Assembly (NCBI GenBank): GCA_021808195.1
Contig: JAKBCE010000021.1
Span: 1 to 64,000, forward strand
Reading direction: 5' to 3'
From: Pseudomonadota bacterium
GTDB lineage: Bacteria > Pseudomonadota > Gammaproteobacteria > Steroidobacterales > Steroidobacteraceae
DNA: 64,000 nucleotides
This document shows positions 28,540-36,928 of the stretch, in pieces (position 1 is the first letter of the stretch; the number at the start of each line of letters is the position of its first letter). Both the position numbers and the translations under genes were made by a program. The notes beneath the pieces were generated by a model, which saw nothing but the letters and a program-made list of their open reading frames with translations, had not been told where the DNA came from and searched no databases.

Positions 28540-28878
28540 GAATTTACCTCGCTGTGCAAATCGGCAGGCCGAAGCCGGGTGACTCCGGGCGGCTCCGTGA
28601 TGCGGCTGTTGTTCGCTGTCGTGAGGATACCCTTGTCGATTGCCCCTTGTCTTGTCTCGCACTCGAGTGCCGCCGGCGACAACTGGCGTCGGCACCGCGG
28701 CGCGCACAGACGCGTGCCGCTCCGGTCTGCAGCAGCAGGATGGCGCGGAGAGTCGCGCAGGCCTCCCGGCGAGGCGCGCGTCACGGGGGAGTGAGGGTGT
28801 GCTCCCGATCGGCAGGGGGCGCCGGGGCGGGGCGTGAGACCGTCTCGCCGGTCCTGGGACCCCCTCGGCACGTGCGAG

Positions 28879-28915
28879 CCGCCTTGGCGCACGCCGTCGG
28901 GGTGCGCCAAGGCGG
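28879..28915. repeat. perfect 14-bp stem-loop upstream of the SigF-type promoter
   Basis: CCGCCTTGGCGCAC and GTGCGCCAAGGCGG pair perfectly over 14 bp with a 9-base loop. It ends 18 bases before the GTAAC element at 28934. No T-run follows on either strand. It could end transcription arriving from the left or bind a regulator; the first is simpler. Confidence 0.55.
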
Positions 28916-28933
28916 GTCGGCTTCATTGCATTT

Positions 28934-28959
28934 GTAACTTTTCCCCCGGGGCGACCGAA
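28934..28959 (+). promoter_or_regulatory. SigF (EcfF)-type promoter
   Basis: GTAACT (28934-28939) is followed after exactly 16 bases by CGAA (28956-28959). The Caulobacter SigF promoter consensus, as I recall it, is GTAACC-N16-CGAA, so nine of ten positions fit. Transcription would start near 28966, upstream of a 45-codon open frame and then of the sigma factor gene itself, suggesting autoregulation of the sigF-nrsF-msrPQ set. Confidence 0.55.
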
Positions 28960-28982
28960 TATCGAGCACAGGAGAGCGATTC

Positions 28983-29120
28983 GTGGCTCTCGTGAGGCTT
29001 TCTGGAGTCCGCTCTGTGCTGAACCTTGATCCGTGCCTGAATGCGCTGCGCGCGCTGCCCCCCGCGGTCGGCGCTTCCCCGGGACCGCGCCCGCCAGCAG
29101 ACCGTGATGCTAGGGCGTAG
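28983..29120 (+). CDS. possible small protein (45 residues) behind the SigF-type promoter
   Basis: A GTG at 28983 follows AGGAG (28972-28976) at good spacing and opens a 45-codon frame ending TAG at 29118-29120. The predicted start of transcription lies only some 6 bases before the ribosome-binding site. The peptide begins VALVRLSGVRSVLNLDPCLN and becomes Pro/Arg/Ala-rich, which is also what random GC-rich DNA gives. It may be a real small protein, a leader, or chance. Confidence 0.3.
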   Translation: MALVRLSGVRSVLNLDPCLNALRALPPAVGASPGPRPPADRDARA

Positions 29121-29204
29121 GCTACAATGGCCGGCATACCCGAAGTGGTCTTGCATCGCTGCGATGCGCACCGCGAGCAATGCGGTCGGTAGAGGGGGAC
29201 TCAC

Positions 29205-29735
29205 TTGGCGGATGATCACTGGCGAGTGCTGATGATGGCGGCGCAAACGGGCGACGCCGCAGCCTATCGGCGCCTGCTTACCGAGGCGAGTTCGTGGCTG
29301 AAGTCATACTATTCGAGGCGCTTGCCGCCCTCGATGGTCGACGACGTGGCGCAGGAGGTGCTTTTGTCTCTGCACACCAAGCGACATACGTACGACCCGG
29401 CGAAGCCGTTCGGCCCGTGGCTGGCGGCGATTGCGCGCTACAAGTGGATAGACCGGCTGCGCGCGATGCGGGACTCCGCAACCGACGAATTGCCCGAGGA
29501 TCTGCCGGCGCGCGACCACGCCGAAGCCGTGCAGAGTGCGCATGTTCTCGAGGCGCTGTTGGCGCGATTGAAGCCCGCACAGGCGAACGCCATTCGCCTG
29601 GTCAAGATCGAAGGACTCAGTATCAAGGAGGCTGCACAGCGTCTGGATCAGACGATTTCGCTGGTGAAGGTGAATATTCACAGAGGCTTGCGGGAGCTGA
29701 GCTCGCTGGCGCAGGAGGAAGGCTATGAGGCTTGA
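29205..29735 (+). CDS. sigF: ECF RNA polymerase sigma factor, SigF type
   Basis: A 176-residue sigma-70-family factor of the extracytoplasmic-function class. Region 2 is at about 40-90 (MVDDVAQEVLLSLHTKRHTY, WLAAIARYKWIDRLR) and region 4 at about 120-168 (LKPAQANAIRLVKIEGLSIKEAA, LVKVNIHRGLREL). The start is TTG with AGAGGGGG 7 bases before it. The gene overlaps that of a DUF1109/NrsF membrane protein, its predicted anti-sigma partner, and is followed by msrPQ. In Caulobacter, Bradyrhizobium and Azospira such sigma factors answer to heavy metals or reactive chlorine/oxygen. Confidence 0.9.
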   Translation: MADDHWRVLMMAAQTGDAAAYRRLLTEASSWLKSYYSRRLPPSMVDDVAQEVLLSLHTKRHTYDPAKPFGPWLAAIARYKWIDRLRAMRDSATDELPEDLPARDHAEAVQSAHVLEALLARLKPAQANAIRLVKIEGLSIKEAAQRLDQTISLVKVNIHRGLRELSSLAQEEGYEA

Positions 29736-30366
29736 CTCCCTGATCGAGCAGCTGACCGAAGATCTTGCGCCCGTACGACCCCGGCGTCTGTGGCTGGACG
29801 GCGCCATCGTGGCACTCATAGCGGCCGTCGAACTGGCTCTGCTGTTCGCGATTGGCTTTGCGCGCCTCGACATGCATCGCATGATGACCCAGCCCACCAT
29901 GAGCTGGCGGCTCGGCAGTTTCAGCCTGATTTCAGTGGTGAGCGGTTGGCTTGCCATTCGCTCGTTCGATCCGACTTACTCGGTTCGGGGCGCGCTGCGC
30001 TGGCTGCTGCTGATCATCGCGATCTGTGCGGTCTGCGGAATGTTTCTAAGCGGTGCGCCCGCGGGGGTTGTCAGCATCATCAGCCGGCTGGATTGGAGGA
30101 GCGGGGTGGACTGCGCTTCGAAGATCGTCCTGTTGTCTGTGCCGCCGCTGGTGGGTCTTGCGCTGCTGGGGCGTCGCGGTGCACCCACTGACATGCGCCG
30201 TACGCCGCTACTGGTCGGGGTTTCGGCCGCGGCGTGGGGCGCGTTCGCGTTCGTGTTCTCCTGCCCGTTCAATGACCCGCTGTACATCGTGGTGTGGTAC
30301 GGAATCGGCTGCGGACTCGTCACGCTCGTGTCCCGCTTCGTACTGCCGCGGTTCGCGCGCTGGTGA
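29725..30366 (+). CDS. nrsF: NrsF/DUF1109 membrane anti-sigma factor
   Basis: A 213-residue protein with a short cytosolic N terminus (to about residue 24) and six membrane helices. It belongs to DUF1109, named NrsF or OsrA in characterised systems, which hold SigF at the membrane until oxidants modify conserved cysteines. Cys130 (VDCASK) and Cys180 (FSCPFNDP) sit at almost the positions reported for the redox-active pair of OsrA; Cys101, Cys104 and Cys196 are extra. Its ATG overlaps the sigF stop by 11 bases behind GGAGGAAGG. Confidence 0.88.
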   Translation: MRLDSLIEQLTEDLAPVRPRRLWLDGAIVALIAAVELALLFAIGFARLDMHRMMTQPTMSWRLGSFSLISVVSGWLAIRSFDPTYSVRGALRWLLLIIAICAVCGMFLSGAPAGVVSIISRLDWRSGVDCASKIVLLSVPPLVGLALLGRRGAPTDMRRTPLLVGVSAAAWGAFAFVFSCPFNDPLYIVVWYGIGCGLVTLVSRFVLPRFARW

Positions 30367-30435
30367 GCGGGCCGGAGATCTTGCTCAGGACCGGCAACCG
30401 CCAAGTATCTGCGTAGCACCCAAGGGAACGACACC

Positions 30436-31419
30436 ATGACTACTCGCATCCCGCGCATCGCGCCCTCGGAAATCACCCCGCCGGAGGCCTATTTCGACCG
30501 TCGCCGATTTATTACTGGGGCGCTGGCTGCGAGCGCCGGAGCGGTGCTGGCGAGAGCCGGTGCGGCGGTCCTGCCAAGTGCCGCTGGCGCGCCCCTGCAG
30601 TATACGCAGGATGCAGCCGAGTCAGTCGGTGCGCTGGTGCATGCTCCGGATCAGGACGAAAAGCCGAACAGCTGGGAGCAGATCACCCACTACAACAACT
30701 ACTACGAGTTCGGCACCAGCAAGAGCGATCCGGCGGAATATGCCGGGCAATTGCAGGTTCGACCCTGGAGCATCGCGGTGGCCGGGGAGGCCGAACGCAC
30801 CGGGAACTTCGCGTTGGAGGATTTTCTCAAACCCTATGCACTCGAGGAGCGCATCTACCGATTCCGCTGCGTGGAGGCCTGGTCCATGGTCATCCCGTGG
30901 GTCGGCTTCCCACTGGCGCAGCTGCTGCAGCAGTTCAAGCCGACCTCGCGCGCGAAGTACGTCGCCTTCGAGACGCTCTATCGGCCCAGTCAGATGCCTG
31001 GGCAGCGCGTGCCGATTCTGCAATGGCCGTATCGGGAGGGACTGCGCATCGATGAGGCGATGAACCCGCTCGCCTTCATGGTGGTCGGACTCTACGGCCG
31101 GGTGCTGCCGAACCAGAGCGGCGCGCCGCTGCGGCTTATCGTGCCGTGGAAATACGGCTTCAAGAGCATCAAGGCAATCGTGCGTATCGTGTTCACAGAA
31201 CGGCAGCCCGTGACGACCTGGAGCCAGGCGGCGCCCAACGAATACGGCTTTTACGCCAACGTCAACCCGCAGGTTCCGCACCCGCGCTGGAGTCAGGCCA
31301 GCGAGCGGCGCATCGGTGCGCCGCTGTTTCACGAGCGCCAGGCGACCTTGATGTTCAACGGCTATGCCGATGAGGTCGCCTACCTGTACAAGGGCATGAA
31401 CCTGCATCAGTATTTTTGA
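30436..31419 (+). CDS. msrP: MsrP, periplasmic methionine sulfoxide reductase catalytic subunit
   Basis: A 327-residue molybdoenzyme (formerly YedY). A Tat signal is present: RRRF at 22-25 followed by a hydrophobic stretch, consistent with export of a folded molybdopterin protein. Cys145 in YRFRCVEAWSMVIPWVG is the molybdenum ligand. The family reduces free R- and S-methionine sulfoxide in oxidised periplasmic proteins, receiving electrons from the haem protein MsrQ, encoded next. No separate promoter is seen in the 69 bases after nrsF, so it is probably in the sigF transcript. Confidence 0.95.
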   Translation: MTTRIPRIAPSEITPPEAYFDRRRFITGALAASAGAVLARAGAAVLPSAAGAPLQYTQDAAESVGALVHAPDQDEKPNSWEQITHYNNYYEFGTSKSDPAEYAGQLQVRPWSIAVAGEAERTGNFALEDFLKPYALEERIYRFRCVEAWSMVIPWVGFPLAQLLQQFKPTSRAKYVAFETLYRPSQMPGQRVPILQWPYREGLRIDEAMNPLAFMVVGLYGRVLPNQSGAPLRLIVPWKYGFKSIKAIVRIVFTERQPVTTWSQAAPNEYGFYANVNPQVPHPRWSQASERRIGAPLFHERQATLMFNGYADEVAYLYKGMNLHQYF

Positions 31420-31438
31420 AACCTCGAGCGCATCTGCC

Positions 31439-32173
31439 ATGACGGCCCATCCACTTCTCCCGCCCAAGCGCTTCCCCGGCCTCTCGGTCGAGCGGCGCTA
31501 TCGTTTCATCTATAAGCCCGTGGTATTTCTGGCCTGTCTGGTGCCGCTCGCCTGGATGGCCTGCAGCGTGTTCGGCTGGCTGGGCGTCAACCCGCCGGTC
31601 GATGCCGTGAAATTCCTCGAGCTGCGCTGCGGCAAGACTGCACTCAATCTGCTGATGTTGACCCTGATGGTCACCCCGGTCCGTGAGCTCGCCCGTCTGC
31701 CGAACCTGCTGCGCCTGCGACGCATGCTCGGGCTGTTTGCATTCTTCTATGTGGCTCTGCACTTCACGGTGTATCTGCTCCTGGATGTGGATCTCGATTG
31801 GCATCAGGTGGCCGCCGACATTCTCAAGCGTCCCTACATCACCGTCGGGTTCATCGCGCTGGTGCTGCTGGTGCCGCTCGCAGTGACTTCGACGAACCGC
31901 ATGATGCGCCGGCTGGGCCGGCGCTGGACGCGCTTGCATCGGCTGATTTATCCGATCAGTGCGCTCGGCATCTGCCACTTCTATTGGCAGGAAAAAATCG
32001 ACGTTCGCGAGCCGCTGGTGTACGCCGGAGTGCTGCTGCTGCTGTTCGGTTACCGCTGGGTCCGCAGTCCGAAGATGTGGGCGGTTCTGGTGCCGCGCCG
32101 TGCACCACGTCCCCGGGCGGCACGCCGAGCCAGTTCCGCTCCGGCCTCGCAACCCCTACGGCCTTCGGCATAA
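31439..32173 (+). CDS. msrQ: MsrQ, haem-binding membrane subunit for MsrP
   Basis: A 244-residue membrane protein (formerly YedZ) with six predicted helices and the ferric-reductase-like core. His residues in FYVALHFTVYLLLD and LHRLIYPISALGICHFYW are the expected haem ligands. It passes electrons from the quinone pool or a flavin reductase to MsrP in the periplasm. It starts 19 bases after msrP. The C-terminal tail beyond the last helix is Arg/Ala-rich and probably disordered. Confidence 0.93.
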   Translation: MTAHPLLPPKRFPGLSVERRYRFIYKPVVFLACLVPLAWMACSVFGWLGVNPPVDAVKFLELRCGKTALNLLMLTLMVTPVRELARLPNLLRLRRMLGLFAFFYVALHFTVYLLLDVDLDWHQVAADILKRPYITVGFIALVLLVPLAVTSTNRMMRRLGRRWTRLHRLIYPISALGICHFYWQEKIDVREPLVYAGVLLLLFGYRWVRSPKMWAVLVPRRAPRPRAARRASSAPASQPLRPSA

Positions 32174-32323
32174 CGCCGATACTACGCGCATGCTGATCGC
32201 CGCAGTGCACCGTCCGGCCGTACTGCTGCCAGTCATTGCGTGGCGAGCGATCCAAGCACAGCCGTGTGCTGCTCGATCATCCGGCCGTGAGGCGCGCGCC
32301 CGCCGGGTCAGGGTCTCGCGGCG

Positions 32324-33172
32324 TCAGGTAGCGTCAGTTTCCTGGCGAGACCTGTCATAAGATCCGAGGCCGGGTTTGAACGCCTTTTCGTCGATGAACT
32401 GGTGAATACCGGCTTTGCGGCCCTCGTTGTCGAAGAAGTTTGCCGCTTCTTGAGCTCGCACCAGATAGTCCTCAGCATTGTCATAGGTCATCTCGCCGAC
32501 GCGCCGAATGGCATCCTTGGTGGCCTTCAGGGCCGTCGGATTCTTCTTCAGTAGCGTCTTGGCGACGGCGGTGACGCGCTGTTCGAGCTGCTCGCGGGGC
32601 AGGGCCTCATTGACAAGGCCCCACTGCGCCGCAGTGCGGCCGTCGATAGTCTCGCCCGTCAGCGCGTGATACATGGCGCGCCGGAACGTGAGCAACTCGC
32701 GCGCCACCTTGCTGGCTCCGCCGCCGGGGAGAATGCCCCAGTTGATCTCCGAGAGCCCGAATTGGGCCTCCTCGGCTGCGAAGGCGAGATCACAGGCAAA
32801 GAGCGGTCCATATCCGCCTCCGAAGCACCATCCGTTCACCATGGCGATGGTGGGCTTCTGGTACCAGCGCAGACGCCGCCACCATCCGTACGCCTCGCGC
32901 TGAGCCCGGCGTACGGCACCGAGGCCTTCAGCTTCGGTTTCGCGGAAGTACGCCTTCAGATCCATTCCCGCAGACCACGCAGTTCCCTCCCCGGTGAGCA
33001 CGAGCACCCCGACATCGGTCCGGTACTCGAGTTCATCGAGCACCTGCATCATCTGCCGGTTGAGCTCGGGGCTCATGCAGTTGCGCTTCTCGGGTCGGTT
33101 GAAGCGTACCCAGGCGATGTTCTCGCGGACGGAAAATTTGACGGTCGCGGCTGCGGTTTGCTCGCTGCTCAT
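32324..33172 (-). CDS. ech: p-hydroxycinnamoyl-CoA hydratase/lyase (feruloyl-CoA to vanillin)
   Basis: A 282-residue crotonase-fold enzyme. The oxyanion motifs AGMDLK (68-73) and CFGGG (116-120), Glu142 in FGLSEINWG and Tyr236 in EDYLVRA correspond to the catalytic Glu143 and Tyr239 known in the Pseudomonas enzyme. NRPEKRNCMSPELNRQM and PTIAMVNGWCFGGG are typical of this subgroup rather than of fatty-acid hydratases. It hydrates feruloyl-, caffeoyl- or coumaroyl-CoA and cleaves them to acetyl-CoA plus vanillin or the related aldehyde. The downstream half of the pathway, vanillin dehydrogenase, is encoded just upstream on the same strand. Confidence 0.93.
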   Translation of the reverse strand: MSSEQTAAATVKFSVRENIAWVRFNRPEKRNCMSPELNRQMMQVLDELEYRTDVGVLVLTGEGTAWSAGMDLKAYFRETEAEGLGAVRRAQREAYGWWRRLRWYQKPTIAMVNGWCFGGGYGPLFACDLAFAAEEAQFGLSEINWGILPGGGASKVARELLTFRRAMYHALTGETIDGRTAAQWGLVNEALPREQLEQRVTAVAKTLLKKNPTALKATKDAIRRVGEMTYDNAEDYLVRAQEAANFFDNEGRKAGIHQFIDEKAFKPGLGSYDRSRQETDAT

Positions 33173-33219
33173 AGCTCACCCATGTGCTCTGTTGTGACCC
33201 GGTGCCGACTGTGCGCAGT

Positions 33220-34617
33220 TCAAAATGGGAATTGTCCCGGCAAGGTCTCGACCGTGATCCAGCGCAACTCGGTGAACTGATCGATGCCGGCCGCGCCGCC
33301 GAAGCGTCCGTAACCGGACGCACCAACCCCTCCGAAGGGCATCTGCGCCTCATCGTGGACGGTGGGCCCGTTGATGTGGCACATCCCGGAGCGGATGCGC
33401 CGGGCGACCCGCATGCCGCGAGCCGCATCTGCCGTGAAGACTGCTGCCGATAGACCGTATTCACTGTCGTTCGCCAGGCGGATGGCGTCCGCCTCATCGG
33501 TGGCGCGGATGATGGCAACGATCGGGCCGAAACTCTCCTCGCGATACAGACGCATCGCCGGGGTCACCCCATCGATCACTGTCGCCGGCATGATCACCCC
33601 CGTGGCCTTGCCGCCGACCAGGATCCTCGCGCCGGCGGACACCGCATCGTCGATCAGAGCGTTGACGTGATCGACCGTGCGCTGGTCCACGACGGCACCG
33701 AGGGCGGTTTTCCCTTCACGCGGGTCACCGCTTTTCAGCGAGGCGGCCTTCGCAGCGAACCGGCGCGAGAATTCATCGGCGATGGCGGCGACCGGGATGA
33801 TCCGCTCGGTCGACATGCAGATCTGCCCCTGGTTCATGAATGCACCGAACGCGGCCGCTTTGACGGCCTCGTCGAGGTTCGCATCCTCGAGCACGAGCAG
33901 CGGTGCTTTGCCGCCGAGTTCCAGCAGGCACGGCTTGAGATTCTCGGCGCAGCGCTTGGCGATGATGCGACCGACGGCGGTCGAGCCAGTGAAATTGATA
34001 CGGCGCACCGCCGGATGATCGATCAGCGCACCAACCACCTCACCGGCGTCTTTCGGATGGTTGGTGACGAGATTCACGGTCCCTTCGGGAAATCCGGCGC
34101 TCGCAAACGCCTCGATGATCAATTGATGCGTGCGCGGACAGAGCTCGGATGCCTTGAGGATCACGGCATTGCCGCAGGCGAGCGGAGTTGCGATGGCGCG
34201 CACACCGAGAATGATCGGAGCGTTCCACGGGGCGATTCCCAGCACCACGCCGACGGGTTCACGCACCGAGATCGCGAGGCAGCCCGGCTTGTCAGAGGGG
34301 ATGACCTCACCGCCGACACGGGTGGTGAGTGCGGCAGCTTCGCGCGTCATGCTGGCGGCAAGCATCAAATTGAAGCCGGCCCAGCCGGCGGTGGCTCCAA
34401 CCTCATCAATCATGGCCTCGATGAACGCATCGCGGCGCTGCTCGAGTGCGTCGGCCGCGCGGCTGAGCACGGCGCGGCGCGCATTCGGTCCCATCTCGGC
34501 CCAGGCGTTGAATGCCGCACCGGCACGGTCCGCGACACGCGAGGCCTCGGCAGCGGTCATGGCGGGAGCGCTGCTAGCAACGCGGCCGGTGAGCGGGCTG
34601 ATTCGATCAAAGTTCAT
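33220..34617 (-). CDS. vdh: vanillin/benzaldehyde dehydrogenase
   Basis: A 465-residue NAD(P)-dependent aldehyde dehydrogenase. Lys155, Glu233 (LELGGKAP) and catalytic Cys267 (NQGQICMSTER) are in place, and the NQGQICMST segment is typical of vanillin and salicylaldehyde dehydrogenases. It oxidises the aldehyde made by the hydratase-lyase to vanillate or 4-hydroxybenzoate. The start at 34617 has AAGGGGA 7 bases upstream; longer versions of the frame add a non-homologous extension. It is first in the operon with ech (47-base gap) and divergent from a MarR gene. Confidence 0.9.
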   Translation of the reverse strand: MNFDRISPLTGRVASSAPAMTAAEASRVADRAGAAFNAWAEMGPNARRAVLSRAADALEQRRDAFIEAMIDEVGATAGWAGFNLMLAASMTREAAALTTRVGGEVIPSDKPGCLAISVREPVGVVLGIAPWNAPIILGVRAIATPLACGNAVILKASELCPRTHQLIIEAFASAGFPEGTVNLVTNHPKDAGEVVGALIDHPAVRRINFTGSTAVGRIIAKRCAENLKPCLLELGGKAPLLVLEDANLDEAVKAAAFGAFMNQGQICMSTERIIPVAAIADEFSRRFAAKAASLKSGDPREGKTALGAVVDQRTVDHVNALIDDAVSAGARILVGGKATGVIMPATVIDGVTPAMRLYREESFGPIVAIIRATDEADAIRLANDSEYGLSAAVFTADAARGMRVARRIRSGMCHINGPTVHDEAQMPFGGVGASGYGRFGGAAGIDQFTELRWITVETLPGQFPF

Positions 34618-34649
34618 GGAAAGTCCCCTTCTTCTGGCGCCCACGATAA

Positions 34650-34662
34650 CTATCAAATATAG
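34650..34662. promoter_or_regulatory. imperfect dyad in the vdh-marR divergent promoter region
   Basis: CTAT and ATAG arms with 5 bases between them lie in the AT-richest part of the 99-base gap between vdh (-) and the marR gene (+). MarR proteins bind short AT-rich dyads in such places, so it is a candidate operator, responsive perhaps to feruloyl-CoA. The match is short and could be chance. Confidence 0.3.
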
Positions 34663-34716
34663 CAGTCTGTGCGGCCTGATCAAGCAGCACGAACGAGATT
34701 CTGGGAAAATGCTGGC

Positions 34717-35142
34717 ATGATCGATGATCCAGTCAAGACTCTACCGGGCTACGCATTGCGGCGAGTATCGGCGACCGTTATGGCAAGGCTGGCGGTGCGG
34801 CTCGAGCGCTTCCAGCTGCGCCCAGCGGAAGCGACTGTTCTGCTGGTGATCGGCGCCAATCCGGGCGTGAAACAGAGCCAGATCGGTCGACTGCTCGATA
34901 TCGCCAGCGCGAACATGGCGCCCCTGACGGCCCGGCTCGCCGATCGAGGCCTGATCATCCGCCAAGCGGTCGATGGCCGCTCACAGGGCCTGAGGCTTTC
35001 CGAGGCCGGACGACGCATGGCCCACAAGGCACGCACGACCATGGAAGAAGTTGAGGCGGACCTGCTTGCGCGAATTCCCGAAGACGATCGGGAGGGTTTT
35101 CTGCGCGGATTGGTTGCGCTGTCGGGCCGTATCGATGATTGA
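34717..35142 (+). CDS. MarR-family regulator of the ferulate genes
   Basis: A 141-residue winged-helix regulator. The fold covers LPGYALRRVSATVMARLAVRL, QSQIGRLLDIASANMAPLTARL (recognition helix) and the wing RQAVDGRSQGLRLSEAG. Divergent placement from vdh-ech matches the FerR/CouR/HcaR group of MarR repressors that release DNA on binding hydroxycinnamoyl-CoA. The ATG at 34717 was chosen over an upstream in-frame start because it begins close to the first helix. Regulation of vdh-ech is inferred from position. Confidence 0.85.
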   Translation: MIDDPVKTLPGYALRRVSATVMARLAVRLERFQLRPAEATVLLVIGANPGVKQSQIGRLLDIASANMAPLTARLADRGLIIRQAVDGRSQGLRLSEAGRRMAHKARTTMEEVEADLLARIPEDDREGFLRGLVALSGRIDD

Positions 35143-35215
35143 GCCGACGGGCCGGCGGAGCAAACGGCGACTCGCGAGCATCGTGACGGCGCGCGCCCGC
35201 TCCAGTGCCGTAGGG

Positions 35216-36196
35216 TTAGCGTTCGGAGCGATTCGGCTCTGGCGGCGGGGATGAGGGGCCTGCCGCGTCGCGCATGCTCAACGCATCGCGGTGGCGAAAA
35301 GCACGCGGGGACAGGCCCATGCGGCGGGTGAAGAACCGGCTGAAGTAGGCGGGATCCTCGAAACCAAGATGGTATGCCACCTGCGTCACCGACATCGAGG
35401 TGTAGCGCAGTTGCCGTTCCGCCTCGATCAGCACGCGCCGGTGTACGAGTTCCAGTGGAGACTCTCCGGTCACCGCAAGACAGGCACGCAGCAGACGCGC
35501 TTCCGAGGCCTGCAGTCGTGCGGCATATTCACCGATCCCCATATGGGAGCGAAAGTGCTGCTCCACCTGCGCGCGAAAGCGCGCGACCAGGTCTCGTTCG
35601 GGTGCCCAGACGCTGTTGCTGTTCAGGCCGGGATCGGGCAGAAGCCGCTGCAGATTTGCGAGCAGGGCACCGAGCAGGCCGGCAAGTGCGAGTCGACGGC
35701 CGGGTGCGAGACGGCCGAACTCGCGCAGGAGCATCTCGCTCAGCCGGAGCAGGTCCGTCTGGGCCATCGCGGCGCGCGGCAGGGCGAGCGCCGCTGGCCG
35801 CTCCAGAAACTCAGGGAGCTTCGTGCTGCGCTCCTGCAGGCCTTGGGGTGCCGCCGCGGCAAACGAGATAACCACCCCGGCAGTATCCGGTTGAAACTGA
35901 AACGCATGGATGGTACCCGGTGGAACGATGACCGCCGCCGGGGCACGCAGCCCGGCGGCCCGACCGTCGAGGCGTGCTTGCAGGCGCCCGTGCTGGATGA
36001 GCAGAACTTGATGCAGGTCGCGATGGCGATGCGCATTGATGGTCCAGTCATGCAGACGGCTGCGCGCGGCAATCGTCTCGATGTGAACCAGGCGCTCATC
36101 GGGCGGGCGCAGCGGCTCGCCATAGAGAAAGAAGGCCGGAACCAGAACCCGAGGGTTCGGTGCCGCTTCGGCCTCCGGTTGGCGTCGCTTGGGCAT
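35216..36196 (-). CDS. AraC/XylS-family regulator, PobR-like
   Basis: About 326 residues. The N-terminal cupin region (VLVPAFFLYGEPLRP, NAHRHRDLHQVLLIQHG, VIVPPGTIHAFQF) matches the PobR-type activators of 4-hydroxybenzoate catabolism, and the C-terminal double helix-turn-helix (about 220-310) ends VAYHLGFEDPAYFSRFFTRRMGLSPRAFR. The start is uncertain: ATG at 36196 or upstream at 36232/36238. No pobA is in the window, so its targets may include the neighbouring esterase and receptor genes or a distant operon. The aromatic context fits. Confidence 0.85.
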   Translation of the reverse strand: MPKRRQPEAEAAPNPRVLVPAFFLYGEPLRPPDERLVHIETIAARSRLHDWTINAHRHRDLHQVLLIQHGRLQARLDGRAAGLRAPAAVIVPPGTIHAFQFQPDTAGVVISFAAAAPQGLQERSTKLPEFLERPAALALPRAAMAQTDLLRLSEMLLREFGRLAPGRRLALAGLLGALLANLQRLLPDPGLNSNSVWAPERDLVARFRAQVEQHFRSHMGIGEYAARLQASEARLLRACLAVTGESPLELVHRRVLIEAERQLRYTSMSVTQVAYHLGFEDPAYFSRFFTRRMGLSPRAFRHRDALSMRDAAGPSSPPPEPNRSER

Positions 36197-36928
36197 GGTG
36201 AAAAAGTACAAGTCCGCACGGGCCGAGTCCATCCCCATGCCGGGAATTCTTCCCTGCGCCGCAGGCCGAGTGTCCGAGGCTCGTGCAAATGCGCAACAGT
36301 CATTTTCTCCCCTCCACGCTAAGAACGTCCGGCGCAGTGTCGTTGTGACCGTGTCCGCGTGAGCCAGCGTGCAACGGATGTTCGAGACAGCGCGTACGTA
36401 ACCGCAGCGACTCGGCCCTGTCATTCGGTGCGCTCTCGTGGAATTCGCCAATGGCCGTCTGCGTGCAGTTGAACCCTACATAAAAGAACGACATCGCGTC
36501 CCGGGTGCTGCGTACGGCATCCAATCCGTCGTGTCGCCCCGTTTCGTGGCGGCCGATCACTCACAGAAGGCGGCGAGCGACCGCCGAATCAGCATGCGGA
36601 GGACGTAAGGCCTCACTCGTCATGTTCGACCGGTGGAGGCGGTCACTTCCGGGGTCTTGCAGAGGCGCCTTGAGGTCCGTGACCGAAGAGAGGGTCGGGC
36701 CCGGGCGCTCGATGTCGAATTTCTGCAACGGCCCGCCGAGGCCGATTCATGGTCTCGTGACGTCGTTGACAATCGTATGTAGTGCTTGCAAAATCGATAT
36801 ATGACATAGCAGTATGCTGATCGACGTGGCTCTATTGTGTCACTACCGCCACGGTCAGCTCGTTGAGAACAAGCACGGCAGTCGAAGCTGTCGGCGGTTG
36901 CAGACCAGTCAGGTCCGAGGGGGTTGCT
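36197..36928. other. long intergenic region with promoter for the esterase gene
   Basis: About 730 bases without a supported gene. A short - strand frame (36300-36560) has no recognisable domain. The right part is AT-richer and carries the promoter listed separately. Confidence 0.4.
36766..36794 (+). promoter_or_regulatory. sigma-70-type promoter upstream of the feruloyl esterase gene
   Basis: A perfect TTGACA (36766-36771) is followed after 17 bases by CAAAAT (36789-36794), four of six matches to TATAAT. It stands in the most AT-rich part of the gap, about 135 bases before the start codon, leaving room for a regulator. Confidence 0.5.

Noticed and set aside
36300..36560. 86-codon - strand frame in the gap before the esterase gene
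   Set aside because: No recognisable domain, hydrophobic pattern or ribosome-binding site.
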